Counted from the stretch's first letter, positions 18,095 through 28,424 are shown. The stretch: DNA of 64,000 nt from Jeotgalibacillus malaysiensis (GCA_000818095.1 CP009416.1:2588501-2652500); one strand, 5' to 3'. Notes: generated from the letters alone by a model not told the origin. Program-made: numbers and translations.

Positions 18095-19599
18095 TTCACA
18101 ACACGCTCCTTACAGTCATTCAGCATTCGACTTAATTCTTTAGTTTGATTGTACACCTGTTTATAGATAGAAAACAAACTTTTGTAAAATTCTTTATTTT
18201 CCATATTTGGTTTCACAACTGTACCTACAGCGAGAAAACGTTCTGCGCATTCAGTAAAATCATTGAACCAGTCTGACCCTACAGCAGCAATCATCGCAGC
18301 GCCCATTCCCGGTCCCTGTTCAGAATTTAATTTCACAACTTCCGCATCAAAAATATCAGCCTGCAGCTGAAGCCAGAAGTCACTTTTTGCTCCGCCACCA
18401 ATTGAAACAATTTGATCAATGACCTTACCTCCATCTCTGAAGATATTGAGTGACTCATTTAATGAAAAGGTAATGCCTTCAAGGACGGCACGCGTAAAAT
18501 GACCTCTTGTGTGTCTTTTGTCCATACCAATAAAGCTGCCGCGTATGATTGCATCCGCAAGAGGTGTACGTTCCCCTGATATGTAAGGAGTAAACACCAG
18601 GCCTTCAGCACCCGCGGGAGTCAATGACGCTTCGCGAACGAGCTCATCAAATGATAGTTCCTGAGCAAAGTTTTTTCTGTACCATGACAGACTGTCTCCT
18701 GCAGCAAGCGTCACACCCATTGTATAATAAGCACCCGGCACGCCGTGGTTAAAGTAATGTACTTTCCCATCAAAATCCAGGTCCCCTCTTTTTTCGTAAG
18801 ACAGAACAACACCCGAAGTTCCGATACTGCACATACTGAGCCCTTCTTTTAAAACGCCTGCACCAATGGCTCCGCACGCATTATCAGCTCCGCCAGCAAA
18901 TACTTTTACAGAAGCGTCCAGACCTGTTTCACTGATCACATCGGGCAGCAGCCCACCTGCCTGATCAGTTGAAAACATCAGCTTCGGACACCGGCTTTCT
19001 TCTATATGAAATGCCTCAAGCACATCACTGCTCCATTCGCCTTTTTCCACATTTAATAAAAGCGTGCCGGCAGCATCTGACAGGTCCATCGCAATCTCAC
19101 CCGTCATGCGGTATCTGACGTAATCCTTTGGCAGCATAAACTGATGAAGCCTCTGCCAGTTGTCAGGCTCATGTTTTTTTACCCAAATCATTTTAGGCAA
19201 AGTAAAGCCCTCAAGTGCAGGATTTTTTGTCAGTTCAAATAGCCGTTGCTCTCCAAGCGTACTGACAATCTCCTGGCATTCCAACGTTGTACGTGTATCA
19301 TTCCATAAAATTGCCGGACGGATCACTTCGCCCTGTGCGTCCACCATGACAAGTCCATGCATCTGCCCTGCAAAGCTGATCCCATCAATCTGCTCACCTG
19401 ACTCAAGTGATGAAGTGATTTCCCTTAACGCCTGAAAGGTTCCGCTCACCCAATCTTCCGGATGCTGCTCAATGTAGCCTGATTGCGTATTGATTACAGG
19501 GTATTCTCTTGATGCTTCCTTTACAACATTTCCTTCACGGTTTACCAAAAGTACTTTCACAGCACTTGTACCCAAGTCGACGCCAACAACGTAATTCAT
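18091..19599 (-). CDS. xylB: Xylulokinase
   Basis: It phosphorylates D-xylulose to xylulose 5-phosphate. At 502 residues it is a normal FGGY-family kinase: N-terminal GVDLGTSAVKVLLV, substrate loop ISFAGQMHGLVMVD with the MHG motif of xylulokinases, and C-terminal ATP site IGGGAKSDFW. It lies 66 bp downstream of xylA behind a G/C hairpin. It overlaps the aldo/keto reductase gene by 4 bp. Confidence 0.95.
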   Translation of the reverse strand: MNYVVGVDLGTSAVKVLLVNREGNVVKEASREYPVINTQSGYIEQHPEDWVSGTFQALREITSSLESGEQIDGISFAGQMHGLVMVDAQGEVIRPAILWNDTRTTLECQEIVSTLGEQRLFELTKNPALEGFTLPKMIWVKKHEPDNWQRLHQFMLPKDYVRYRMTGEIAMDLSDAAGTLLLNVEKGEWSSDVLEAFHIEESRCPKLMFSTDQAGGLLPDVISETGLDASVKVFAGGADNACGAIGAGVLKEGLSMCSIGTSGVVLSYEKRGDLDFDGKVHYFNHGVPGAYYTMGVTLAAGDSLSWYRKNFAQELSFDELVREASLTPAGAEGLVFTPYISGERTPLADAIIRGSFIGMDKRHTRGHFTRAVLEGITFSLNESLNIFRDGGKVIDQIVSIGGGAKSDFWLQLQADIFDAEVVKLNSEQGPGMGAAMIAAVGSDWFNDFTECAERFLAVGTVVKPNMENKEFYKSLFSIYKQVYNQTKELSRMLNDCKERVVK

Positions 19600-19633
19600 C
19601 CTGTTTCCTCCTCTAAATGTAGTTAATATGTAA

Positions 19634-19661
19634 ATCCCCCGGACGAATCTGCCCGGGGGAT
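19634..19661 (-). promoter_or_regulatory. Strong hairpin between xylA and xylB without a T run
   Basis: ATCCCCCGG and CCGGGGGAT form a perfect 9-bp stem around ten bases. On the minus strand only TT and then mixed sequence follows, so it is more likely an mRNA stabiliser or partial attenuator than a full terminator. Confidence 0.6.
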
Positions 19662-19665
19662 CATG

Positions 19666-20994
19666 TTACACGCGTACTTCTGACAGCGTTTCAAGCAGAT
19701 ATTGATTCAGCAGTCCTTTCAGACGCTCCTGTCTGCCTGATTCATTTTGTATTTCACCCAGTGACAGCGCGTATTGCTCAAGTGATTTCAGATCAGCCTT
19801 TCCATTTACAATATCGAGCCCGATGCCTTCTGTAAATGATTTATAGCGGTTTTCGATCACGTTTTCAAACACGCGATCCTCAATCAGTTTAGCAGCAACC
19901 TTTGCACCAATCGCAAAGCTGTCCATGCCGGCAATATGTGCTTCAAGCAGATCCTCCTGTGCAAATGACGCACGTCTCACTTTCGCATCAAAGTTCAGAC
20001 CGCCTGTACCAAGTCCGCCATTCTGGAATATTTCGACCATTGCAAGCGTTGCAGCATACATGTCAGTCGGGAACTCATCCGTATCCCAGCCAAGCAGCGT
20101 GTCCCCCTGGTTCGCATCCACTGAACCGAGCATCCCGTTAATTCTTGCAAGGCGCAGCTCATGTTCAAATGTGTGACCGGCAAGCGTTGCGTGATTGGCT
20201 TCAATATTAAACTTGAAGTGATCAGCCAGGTCATATTTCTGCAGGAATGACAGGCTCGTTGCCACATCAAAGTCATACTGATGCTTGGTCGGTTCTTTTG
20301 GCTTTGGCTCAATCAGGAACTGTCCTGTATAGCCGATCTCTTTTGCATAATCGACTGCTAAATGAAAGAAGCGCGCCATGTTTTCCATTTCAAGTTTCAT
20401 GTCAGTATTCAGGAGCGTTTCATACCCCTCACGTCCGCCCCAGAATACATAATTCTCAGCACCAAGCTTCTTCGCTGTATCAAGCCCCTTTTTCACCTGA
20501 GCAGCCGCATAAGCAAAAACGTCTGCGTTATTCGTTGTTGCACCGCCGTGCACGTAGCGCGGGTGAGTAAACAGGTTGGCAGTATTCCATAAAAGTTTTG
20601 TATCAGATGTTTTCATATAAGACTCGATCATTTCAGCAATTTCATCAAAGTTTTTAAATGACTCCTTCAGCGAACTGCCTTCCGGTGCAACGTCCACATC
20701 ATGGAAGCAGAAGTAAGGGACACCAAGCTTTTCAAAAAACTCGAATGCTGCTTCCACACGCGCTTTTGCAAGGTCCATCCCGCTGAAGCGGTCCCATGAA
20801 CGGATCATGGTCGGTGCGCCGAATGGATCCGTTCCGTCTGCTGTAAACGTATGCCAGTAGGCCACTGAAAAGCGCATCCACTCAGCCATTGTCTTCCCGT
20901 TTACCGTTTCATCCGCTTTATAATATTTAAACGCTTGCGGATTTTTTGAACCCGCTCCCTCGAATTGAATCTTTCCTTCATTAAAATGTGTCAT
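19666..20994 (-). CDS. xylA: Xylose isomerase
   Basis: It interconverts D-xylose and D-xylulose. The 442-residue length fits the long class II enzymes. Catalytic and metal-binding motifs are intact: [12 protein letters not shown] (catalytic His), [36 protein letters not shown] and [12 protein letters not shown]. The start overlaps the mutarotase stop by 4 bp. It feeds xylB directly downstream. Confidence 0.97.
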   Translation of the reverse strand: MTHFNEGKIQFEGAGSKNPQAFKYYKADETVNGKTMAEWMRFSVAYWHTFTADGTDPFGAPTMIRSWDRFSGMDLAKARVEAAFEFFEKLGVPYFCFHDVDVAPEGSSLKESFKNFDEIAEMIESYMKTSDTKLLWNTANLFTHPRYVHGGATTNNADVFAYAAAQVKKGLDTAKKLGAENYVFWGGREGYETLLNTDMKLEMENMARFFHLAVDYAKEIGYTGQFLIEPKPKEPTKHQYDFDVATSLSFLQKYDLADHFKFNIEANHATLAGHTFEHELRLARINGMLGSVDANQGDTLLGWDTDEFPTDMYAATLAMVEIFQNGGLGTGGLNFDAKVRRASFAQEDLLEAHIAGMDSFAIGAKVAAKLIEDRVFENVIENRYKSFTEGIGLDIVNGKADLKSLEQYALSLGEIQNESGRQERLKGLLNQYLLETLSEVRV

Positions 20995-21893
20995 TTGACT
21001 TCCTCCTCTAATGGTCTGATTTCGATTGTTGCTTCAACGCTCAGCGTATTTCCCGGCGCGATCGCCTGAAAACCCGAAGCAGGATCGTTTTGTAAATGTG
21101 GTGCATTTGTAATCCAAGTATATGGCTCTGGACAGATAAATCCTTTTCCTTCGTGGAAGATTACCCAATTTGTAAAAGCGTCAGACACTTGATAATCAAT
21201 CCTGATGTTCTCATCCGGTCTGATGATAGAAACTTTCCGTTCACCGTTATCTGTAAACGCATCATCCAGCATCACATTTTTAAGAGATGATGGAATATGA
21301 GCAGTACTTCTCTTTCCGGTCGGAAGATTTCTCTCATTTAGCTCCCACTGCTGTTCAACAGAAGCTTGAAAAATATCAGTTGATGCATCAAAAACAAAGC
21401 TTGTATGCCAGCCAAATCCTGCAGGCATCTCACTTTCACTCAGATTTTTGATCCGGCAGCGTTTTATCAGCAAGTCACCTGTCAGTTCAAAATCAAGTTC
21501 CACTTTAAAATGATGTGAAAATCCTTCTGAAATTTCAGGATGATCTGCACTGTCAAAAACAGCTGTCAGCGCAGACTTTGACTGACTTTTAATTTGAAAC
21601 GGACGGTCGCTCACAAACCCATGAATATGGTTATTCAGTTCTGGTTCATTTATAGGCAGATGATAGTAAATGCCGTTAAAGCTGAACTGCCCGTCCTCGA
21701 TTCTGTTTGGCGGAAACAGCACCGGAGTACCGTATAAGATCTTTCTTTTTAAGTATGATTCCTGATCTGTTGGAGCCCTTAGAATTTCAGCTGATCCTCT
21801 CTTTAAAGACATCAGATTGGCACCTTCAGATGGAATAATGACAGCTGTTAACTGTCCATTTTTCAGTTCGATTGCATCATGAAACCACTCCAG
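20991..21893 (-). CDS. Aldose 1-epimerase (mutarotase), probable CTG start
   Basis: A galactose-mutarotase-like beta-sandwich that interconverts sugar anomers, presumably xylose or xylo-oligosaccharides here. The first ATG in frame (21812) would leave out the usual first strands. In the same frame an upstream stretch reads [20 protein letters not shown], which is the conserved N-terminus of the family. No ATG, GTG or TTG lies there, but a CTG at 21893 has AAAGGAGG nine bases upstream. From CTG the protein is 300 residues. It keeps the active-site pattern NNHIHGF and a C-terminal Glu region (CPEPYTW). It overlaps the DUF624 gene by 17 bp and xylA by 4 bp. Confidence 0.75.
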   Translation of the reverse strand: MEWFHDAIELKNGQLTAVIIPSEGANLMSLKRGSAEILRAPTDQESYLKRKILYGTPVLFPPNRIEDGQFSFNGIYYHLPINEPELNNHIHGFVSDRPFQIKSQSKSALTAVFDSADHPEISEGFSHHFKVELDFELTGDLLIKRCRIKNLSESEMPAGFGWHTSFVFDASTDIFQASVEQQWELNERNLPTGKRSTAHIPSSLKNVMLDDAFTDNGERKVSIIRPDENIRIDYQVSDAFTNWVIFHEGKGFICPEPYTWITNAPHLQNDPASGFQAIAPGNTLSVEATIEIRPLEEEVK

Positions 21894-22509
21894 TTTGAAG
21901 CGCCTCCTTTTTCCTGCTGATCTGGATAAAACGGTGGTAGGCCGGCACCATAAATGCGACTGCGAATGTCACGAGTCCGAAAAACGGGAACAGTGCCGGC
22001 ATGGCCGCAAACACCAGGACGAGTGCTGCTGCACTGAACGCCATCAGTAACGTGTGGAGCGGACTGATGAGTGCAATGAGCGCTGCATGTTTCACCATTT
22101 GCATAAAACTGAGCTCATAGTGAACCCATACCGGAAACAGATACAGCGTGATGCCACCGATTACTGTGATAAAAAGGACTGTTGCTGCAAGCTGTACCGG
22201 ATGAGCGCCGCCGTTAATCATAAAAAACGCTGCTTGTGTCATTAGCAAAATGAGTATGCCCGTGAACAGTATCACCGGCTTCCATGACCTGGTGCAGGCT
22301 GTCATAAATGCTGTGTGAAACGTCCGCCAGATTTTCAGGTCCGTTTCTCCACGCAGCCATGTTCTGATGACTGTGAATGCAGCAATCGCTGTTGGTACAG
22401 CGGTTAAACCGAGGCCTGCGATCAGATAGCCGAGCCAGATCAGATTCAGTAACGCCCCTTTTGAGATCCATTCACATAGTGTGTAAAGCCCGTTCATGGT
22501 CTTTTCCAT
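21877..22509 (-). CDS. DUF624 (YesL-family) membrane protein
   Basis: A 210-residue membrane protein with about five hydrophobic helices and the family start GLYTLCEWISKGALLNLIW. YesL-type proteins usually sit next to carbohydrate ABC transporters, as here, but have no proven function. The ATG at 22509 is preferred because AGGAG is nine bases upstream; this overlaps the end of the xylosidase gene by 38 bp. Confidence 0.8.
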   Translation of the reverse strand: MEKTMNGLYTLCEWISKGALLNLIWLGYLIAGLGLTAVPTAIAAFTVIRTWLRGETDLKIWRTFHTAFMTACTRSWKPVILFTGILILLMTQAAFFMINGGAHPVQLAATVLFITVIGGITLYLFPVWVHYELSFMQMVKHAALIALISPLHTLLMAFSAAALVLVFAAMPALFPFFGLVTFAVAFMVPAYHRFIQISRKKEALQTGVVS

Positions 22510-24619
22510 GAACCTCATCTCCTTTGGATTCTTCAAGCCATAAAATACTTGTCACGCCGCGCGGATAATATTTACTGCCCGCAATTTCTCCGTTAATAAT
22601 CTGATCACTCCAGCTCCAGAATGACAGTTCAGGATGCGTCAGCCACTGCACGTGCGCAGCATCTGCTGATGAATCGACGTTTTTCCCCATAATTTCCCGG
22701 GCAATAAACTGACACAGATAAATTTTGCTGAGCCATGAGTTGCCGCTTGTTGAAGAAAGCTTCCAGCCGTTGTCATCAAAGAGGCAGATGCCTTTTTTCA
22801 GAACTGCATCATAGTGAGTATGAAGTGCTTCTAAATAAGTTTTGAATGGGCCGTTTTCATCCAGTGCTTTTTCAATCCCAAGTACGTAAGGGAAAATGAG
22901 GCCTTCAATGGCCGGGATGATTTTCGAGTCGTTGTTTTCACCCATGACTGCCGGAATGTAACCTTCTGAAGTTGCAAAGGAAACCATTGTTTCAGCTGCT
23001 TTTTCAGCCTGACTGTAAGCCTGTTTTGCGAAATCAGATTCGCCAAGATCATTCAGCAATTGTTCAAGTGCCAAATAAGATGCCCACGTTTTACCTGCAA
23101 GATACAGATTATTTCTCGCCTGGCCGAGTGAAACATCGAGACTGTCATACGTTGTAATCTCAGCCCCGCCCATCGTTCTTGATGAATCTAGCGCCATAAT
23201 ACCGTTGCGTTTAGACGGCTCCGGATGATCACGGTTCACAAGACTTTCCAGACAGTCTTTTACAACCTGCGCATTTTGCTTAAGCCAATTCTGATCACCT
23301 GATTGCTTTACATACACAGCCGCCGTCAGAATCCAGTTCACCAGCTGCTCATGCGTCATATGTGAGAAACAGCCATCAATGCCGTACAACTCATACGATG
23401 AGTAACCCGGTCTAGAAAATGTATTGGCAACGCCCATGTCATGCGTAAAACTGATCCCGCCCGGATACGTTTTTTCTTCGCCCGGAAATCTCACTTCATC
23501 ACGATAGCTGTAACGCTCAATAAATAAATCAAGCTCATTTTTCACCGTCCATGGATTCATCTTCATTTCATAAAACAGCTGATCCACTGTCAGGTCAAAC
23601 GTATTCATCATTCGGTATTCACCTTCATTCACAACCCATAAAGGCTTGCCGTCCTGCTCTAAAAACTGAGTGGAACCGTAATAGCTTCTGATCGCATGAT
23701 TCATCATAAAGCGCTGATCGTCTGTCAGGTGCGCTGAGTCAGTAAGCTGATTCGCTGCGACTGAGCGCTCTTTCAGTTCTTCAAAGTGCTTATGTGAATA
23801 AGCGGCTACTTCTTCAATCGAGTCAAACAGTTTTATGTAGTAGTAGCTGCTTTTCATACCTGCCGTAATATTGCCGTCTCTGTAAAAGCTGATCACAATA
23901 TCAAGCGTCTTCTTCTCACCTGCAGGCACATCAATAATGAGCGTCCCTACAGTCCCTAATCCAAACGCCCAGTTTTCCTTGTGTGGATCAGTCAGGATAT
24001 TTTCAAGGCTGAAATGCATTGCGGAATATGCATCAGGATCCTGCGTCGTGACTGCAGTAAATGTCCCCTGCCCAAATCCTTTTGCATCCATCGTGTCATC
24101 AAGCTTTCTGACAGATGTATAAGCGTCAGTTCCCTGGTAGCCGAAAAATGCTCTTCGTGTGCGGCTGCCTTTTGTATTATCGATTGTCAGTGTGGCAAGA
24201 ACGCTTGGTATAATGACTTTTTTCATCTCTTCGTCACTTGCCTGATCAGGATCCGGAACGCTTTCTGCTTTTGAATAGATCGTGAGTGTTAGATCGCCTG
24301 CTGTAAAAGTGTCAGTTCCTACGTTGAAATCACGCTTGATTTTATCCTGAGCATACCGGTGCAGGATTTTTGGTTTATCAGGATCTGGGTCCATATTTTC
24401 AATGTCGTAACGCTTGCTTTCTTCTTCAGTCAGCTGGTGGAAAAACGGGAATGCATCAAACTGACCTTCCTGCTCAGCAGATTCGAGTCCGATATAAACG
24501 TTTTGCGCAGGTGAACGTCCAAGTTCTACATCCAGACCGCCTCCAGCACCCGGAAAGCCAAGTGTGAAGCTCGAAAATGCTCCGATTGGTGAATGATGTG
24601 CGTTGAAAAATTGATTCAT
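22472..24619 (-). CDS. Intracellular GH52 beta-xylosidase
   Basis: It releases xylose from xylo-oligosaccharides. The 715-residue protein has no signal peptide and matches the GH52 family over its length: FFNAHHSPIGAFSSFTLGFP at the N-terminus, the nucleophile region WVVNEGEYRMMNTFDLTVDQ, the proton-donor region DSSRTMGGAEITTYDSLD and SKYYPRGVTSILWLEE near the end. In Geobacillus enzymes the catalytic pair is a Glu in the first region and an Asp in the second. Both are present. The ATG at 24619 fits AAAGGA eight bases upstream. Between it and the permease lies 21-bp array 6. Confidence 0.95.
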   Translation of the reverse strand: MNQFFNAHHSPIGAFSSFTLGFPGAGGGLDVELGRSPAQNVYIGLESAEQEGQFDAFPFFHQLTEEESKRYDIENMDPDPDKPKILHRYAQDKIKRDFNVGTDTFTAGDLTLTIYSKAESVPDPDQASDEEMKKVIIPSVLATLTIDNTKGSRTRRAFFGYQGTDAYTSVRKLDDTMDAKGFGQGTFTAVTTQDPDAYSAMHFSLENILTDPHKENWAFGLGTVGTLIIDVPAGEKKTLDIVISFYRDGNITAGMKSSYYYIKLFDSIEEVAAYSHKHFEELKERSVAANQLTDSAHLTDDQRFMMNHAIRSYYGSTQFLEQDGKPLWVVNEGEYRMMNTFDLTVDQLFYEMKMNPWTVKNELDLFIERYSYRDEVRFPGEEKTYPGGISFTHDMGVANTFSRPGYSSYELYGIDGCFSHMTHEQLVNWILTAAVYVKQSGDQNWLKQNAQVVKDCLESLVNRDHPEPSKRNGIMALDSSRTMGGAEITTYDSLDVSLGQARNNLYLAGKTWASYLALEQLLNDLGESDFAKQAYSQAEKAAETMVSFATSEGYIPAVMGENNDSKIIPAIEGLIFPYVLGIEKALDENGPFKTYLEALHTHYDAVLKKGICLFDDNGWKLSSTSGNSWLSKIYLCQFIAREIMGKNVDSSADAAHVQWLTHPELSFWSWSDQIINGEIAGSKYYPRGVTSILWLEESKGDEVHGKDHERALHTM

Positions 24620-24693
24620 GCGGGTCATCCTTTCTTGTTATGTAATTTGGTTGTATGGATTGGTGGCTGGGCGGGTGGAGCCTGGTGGCGGAA

Positions 24694-24822
24694 TTGTCGC
24701 AATTATGGCCGGGTTTGTCTGAGTTTCTCCGCCGTTTGTAGTGATACACCCGGCCATTTGTCCGAATCGCCCGCCAGTTTGTCGCATTCCGCCCCGGATT
24801 ATGTCATATCCGCCGGACTACG
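24694..24822 (+). repeat. 21-bp periodic array 6 (TTGTC class), inside the xylan operon
   Basis: TTGT tags are at 24694, 24715, 24736, 24758 and 24779, with ATGT at 24801 (spacings 21, 21, 22, 21, 22). The third unit contains GATACACCCGG. It separates the permease stop (24835) from the GH52 start (24619), within what would otherwise be one operon. Confidence 0.87.
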
Positions 24823-24834
24823 GGCCATCTCACC

Positions 24835-25737
24835 TCACCCTTTAACTGAACCAGCCGAAATCCCCTCAACAATCCGGTCACTCAGGAAAATAAATGCGAT
24901 TAAAATCGGCAGAATACTGATCACAAGCGTTGCACCGATCGCACCCCAGTCTGTTGAGTACTGGCCGATAAAGTTCTGAATACCGACTGTCAGCGTTTTG
25001 AACTGATCAGCACTGATAAACGTGTTAATAAATACAAATTCGTTCCAGTTATAGATCATGTTGATGATGGCAGCTGTTGCAATAACAGGTGCTGTCATCG
25101 GCAGTGTGATCTGGAAAAAGATTCTATGAACAGAAGCCCCATCTATCACAGCGGCCTCTTCCACTTCTCGCGGCAGCACCTGATAAAATCCGTATAGAAT
25201 CATAATCGTGATTGGCAGGTTAAACGCCGTGTATGTCAGGATAATTGATAACGGATGATTGATCAGGTCCAGATTTGAAAATGTGTTAAACAACGGAATC
25301 AGTGTTGAGTGAACCGGAATCATTAATCCAACCATGAACAGTCCGAGAAACAGGCTGCTCTTTTTCCACTTCATTCTCGTCAGTGCAAATGTGGCCATAC
25401 TTGCAAAAAGAATAGTCAGTAGCACGGCTGAACCTGTATAAAGCACGCTGTTAAAGAAGTACTGACTGATGTTGCCTTCTGTCCAGACTCTGATATAGTT
25501 CTCCCATCTTGGTGTGGCAGGGAGTGCAAATGGTGAGAGTTCAAATACTTCCTGATTATTTTTCAGTGAAAATAAAACGAGCCATACGAGCGGGAATATC
25601 TGGAACACGCCGACAATCGCAAGCACGATATATAAAAGCGTCATGCTGATTGTATGTCTGATCTTCCCCTTACTTTGTTCCGCAGCTTTCTGGCGTGCTA
25701 ATGCGGATTGTTTTTCAGTCAATGCTTCATTTCGCAT
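24835..25737 (-). CDS. ABC sugar permease, MalG/XynG type
   Basis: A 300-residue inner-membrane permease with six helices. The EAA loop that contacts the ATPase is EEAAVIDGASVHRIFFQITL (about residues 195-215). It pairs with the other permease 12 bp upstream. No ATPase gene is in the window, which is normal for these importers because a shared MsmX-type ATPase serves them. The C-terminus SAGSVKG is typical of the MalG subfamily. Confidence 0.92.
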   Translation of the reverse strand: MRNEALTEKQSALARQKAAEQSKGKIRHTISMTLLYIVLAIVGVFQIFPLVWLVLFSLKNNQEVFELSPFALPATPRWENYIRVWTEGNISQYFFNSVLYTGSAVLLTILFASMATFALTRMKWKKSSLFLGLFMVGLMIPVHSTLIPLFNTFSNLDLINHPLSIILTYTAFNLPITIMILYGFYQVLPREVEEAAVIDGASVHRIFFQITLPMTAPVIATAAIINMIYNWNEFVFINTFISADQFKTLTVGIQNFIGQYSTDWGAIGATLVISILPILIAFIFLSDRIVEGISAGSVKG

Positions 25738-25749
25738 AAAGCAGCCTCC

Positions 25750-26628
25750 TTAATATTGAATATCTTCATCTGACACAGTCACTTTTCTAATCAGCCAAGT
25801 AATTAACAGACAGATCACGAGCAGGAAGAATCCGATGGCACTTGCATAACCGAAGTCAAATCGGCTGAATGCCTGACCGTACATATACGATGCCATTACT
25901 TCACTCGCACCGTTTGGCCCACCGTTTGTCATGACATAAATGAGGTCAAAGTATTTCAGTGAACCGACCACTGCGAGTACGATCGTAACTTTAATTACGT
26001 TCATGATCAGCGGAACTTTGATTTTCCAGGCAATATCCCAGGCACTTGCACCGTCGATCTTTGCTGACTCGACAAGTGATTCCGGAATATTTTTCAGTGC
26101 TGCGTAATAGATCAGAATATAAAAGCCTGCGTACTGCCAAATGATCGGGATAAAGATCGCAAACAAAGCGAGTGATGGTTCAGCAAGCCACGCCGGCGGA
26201 TTTTCGATTCCAATTGAAATTAACAGTGTGTTTAAAATCCCGTTTGTCGGGTGGTAAATTTTCATCCAGAGCTGCGCAATTGCCACTGAAGCGAGCAGCA
26301 TAGGGACGAGATATATTTTTCTGAGAAAATTCGCCCCTTTAATTTTTCCTGCAAGGACAAGCGAGATCAGCAGATAGCCAATCAGGCTCAGTGCTGAAAA
26401 AACAGCCAGCAGCAGTGAGTGCCAGGCACTGTCCCAAAACGCTGCATCCCTGATCAGTAATGTGTAATTTTCAAGTCCAATAAAGGTCATCTCCCCAATC
26501 CCGTTCCAGTCCATCAAGCCGAAATAGCCGGTCTGGAATATTGGGATGTAAACCAGCGCAAGGAGTAAAAGCAGGCCCGGCGCCAGATAAAGGGCAATCA
26601 TTTTCTTACTTGATAAAGCCTGATCCAT
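25750..26628 (-). CDS. ABC sugar permease, MalF/XynF type
   Basis: A 292-residue permease with six helices and the EAA loop ESAKIDGASAWDIAWKIKVP. The ATG at 26628 (MDQALSSKK) has AAAGGA nine bases upstream; an earlier ATG is too close to that site. It is 377 bp downstream of the binding-protein gene, and that gap holds a terminator-like hairpin and a GC-rich palindrome. Confidence 0.92.
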   Translation of the reverse strand: MDQALSSKKMIALYLAPGLLLLLALVYIPIFQTGYFGLMDWNGIGEMTFIGLENYTLLIRDAAFWDSAWHSLLLAVFSALSLIGYLLISLVLAGKIKGANFLRKIYLVPMLLASVAIAQLWMKIYHPTNGILNTLLISIGIENPPAWLAEPSLALFAIFIPIIWQYAGFYILIYYAALKNIPESLVESAKIDGASAWDIAWKIKVPLIMNVIKVTIVLAVVGSLKYFDLIYVMTNGGPNGASEVMASYMYGQAFSRFDFGYASAIGFFLLVICLLITWLIRKVTVSDEDIQY

Positions 26629-26689
26629 CTGAATCATTCCTTTCATGGTGTCGAGCGGTGTATAGCATTTTAAAAATGTGCGGCAGATC

Positions 26690-26815
26690 TCCGTTTCAGG
26701 CGGAGGCTTTCCGGGCGGCGGGCGCTGAGCCTCCTCGGCTTTGCCTGCGGGGTCTCAGCTTCCCCGCTTTATCGCCCCGGAGTCCCCGCCTTCCACTGCG
26801 ATCTTTCGCTGCAAT
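26690..26815. repeat. GC-rich palindromic repeat, copy D, inside the ABC operon
   Basis: It shares GGAGGCTTTCCGGGCGGCG, GAGCCTCCTCGGC, GCCTGCGGGGTCTCAGC and CGCTTTATCGCCCCGGAGT with copy B almost word for word. The rest of the 26629-27005 gap is AT-rich without a gene. Confidence 0.85.
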
Positions 26816-26949
26816 CATACTGAACATTTTGCATGTAAGTAGAAAGTTAATTAGATTGCACAGCTGAGGCTAAAGCAGAAACCGTCCGCCTGTAGCGAAA
26901 ACCTCAACCAATTGGCATTAAACGAGCTTTCTTCCCCAAATTTTGCGTA

Positions 26950-26986
26950 AAAGAAAAGACATACCCAAACTGGTGATATGCCTCTT
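26950..26986 (-). terminator. Partial terminator after the sugar-binding protein gene
   Basis: On the minus strand GGCATATCACC and GGGTATGTC form an imperfect stem followed by TTTTCTTTT. Partial termination here would give more binding protein than permease, a usual arrangement. Confidence 0.6.
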
Positions 26987-27005
26987 CTTATGGTCAGCAG
27001 GAAGC

Positions 27006-28307
27006 TTACTCGGCGGCGAGTGCTTCTTCGTGCTGTTTGACAAAGTCTGCAGGTGTTACTTCTTTACCGTAAAGTGACTGGATCAGGTTCAGGTGCGTTT
27101 CCGCTACGCCTGCACTCATCTGCACATCTGCAAACAGCGTCAGGTTGCTTGAATTACCCAGCTCATCTAATACGTCAATGTACATTTCAGGTAAGTCAAC
27201 TGATTCTGTATCAACTACAGTTGCAGGAATGACGCCCGCATCCGTTACAGAACGCTCACCCCATTTTTCAACGAAGAATTTAACGAATTCTTTTGCTTCA
27301 TCCTCCACCTCAGAGTTTTCAGAGACGAATAATCCTACGCCTGGTCCGCCAACCCAGCTGTCGATATCGCCTGCTCCGCCGTCTACTTCAGGGAACTTGA
27401 AGAACCCGATGCTGTCGCGGAATTCCTGAGGTACATCTTCATTCGTTGTATAGTTTGGCAGCTCCCATGTTCCCATCAGATACATGCCGGCGTTGCCATT
27501 CATGAATTCAGATTTACCTTCATCATTTGAAAGCCCATTGAATCCTTTGTTAAATGCATTTGCATCGACAAGCCACTGAATTTCTTCTGCAGCCTGCTCC
27601 AGTGCAGGATCTTCAAATGAGCCTTCGCGGTTAATCGCCTGTGTCAGCACTTCCGGACCACCGAAGCGGTCAGCTAAGTACATGTACCACAGCGAGCCTG
27701 TCCAGCGATCCTTATTACCAAGTGCGATTGGTGCAACGCCTGCTGCTTCAAGCTTTTCAACGACTTCTTTAAATTCGTCATATGTTTCAGGTACTTCAAT
27801 ACCGTGCTCTTCGAAAATCGCTTTGTTGTAATAAACAGGTGCGATATTGAGTTCAAGCGGCAGCCCGTATGTCTGGTTATCAATTGCATATGCTTCAGTT
27901 GTACCTGCTACGAATTGATCCTGCAGTCCGTCACCAAGTACATCATCAAGCGGTGCAAACAATTCACCTTCCACAAACGGCTGCAGATAGCCTGCTGCCC
28001 ATGTTACCCCTACATCCGGCAGATCATTTGATGATGAAAGAACTTTGATTTTATTTTTATACTGCTCATTTTCAAGTACTTCAGTTTCAATTGTGACGCC
28101 AGGATTTGCTTCTTCATATTCAGCGATGATATCTGAAGCAATCATATTGTGCTGCTTAGAGCTGCCTGATGGCCAAAGGTGCATGAATTTTACGACCTTC
28201 TCGCTCTCCCCTGCTGTACCGCTTGCTTCTTCCCCCGATGAACAACCAGCCATGATCAGTGCTGCTGTCATTGCAGCTACAGAAAATGATAACGCTTTCT
28301 TTTTCAT
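27006..28307 (-). CDS. Xylo-oligosaccharide-binding lipoprotein (ABC importer)
   Basis: A 433-residue extracellular solute-binding protein of family 1. The lipoprotein signal peptide ends in LIMAGC (Cys at about residue 21), followed by a Ser/Gly/Glu linker. The mature part shows the family pattern KFMHLWPSGSS, NDLPDVGVTW and GLPLELNIAPVYYNK. With two permeases, a GH52 xylosidase and a two-component system it matches the XynE-type system of Geobacillus. The substrate is inferred from context. Confidence 0.88.
   Translation of the reverse strand: MKKKALSFSVAAMTAALIMAGCSSGEEASGTAGESEKVVKFMHLWPSGSSKQHNMIASDIIAEYEEANPGVTIETEVLENEQYKNKIKVLSSSNDLPDVGVTWAAGYLQPFVEGELFAPLDDVLGDGLQDQFVAGTTEAYAIDNQTYGLPLELNIAPVYYNKAIFEEHGIEVPETYDEFKEVVEKLEAAGVAPIALGNKDRWTGSLWYMYLADRFGGPEVLTQAINREGSFEDPALEQAAEEIQWLVDANAFNKGFNGLSNDEGKSEFMNGNAGMYLMGTWELPNYTTNEDVPQEFRDSIGFFKFPEVDGGAGDIDSWVGGPGVGLFVSENSEVEDEAKEFVKFFVEKWGERSVTDAGVIPATVVDTESVDLPEMYIDVLDELGNSSNLTLFADVQMSAGVAETHLNLIQSLYGKEVTPADFVKQHEEALAAE
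28286..28301 (-). promoter_or_regulatory. Candidate cre site within the start of the binding-protein gene
   Basis: On the minus strand AAGAAAGCGTTATCAT matches the CcpA box WTGNAANCGNWNNCAW at every fixed position but one. It covers codons 3-8. A cre inside the coding start would let CcpA block transcription when glucose is present. Confidence 0.5.
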
Positions 28308-28424
28308 GTAATGTGTTCCCCCTTTTGTTTGTTTGAAGCTGACTTTAGTGTAGCACCGGAAAAATCATGCCGGTAGGTCACATTGATTGGGGAAAATTCC
28401 ACTTTGATTAGATCAAATTTTCAG

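Noticed and set aside
19634-19661. Full rho-independent terminator between xylA and xylB
   Set aside because: The stem is strong but no T run follows on the minus strand, so it is recorded as a regulatory hairpin.
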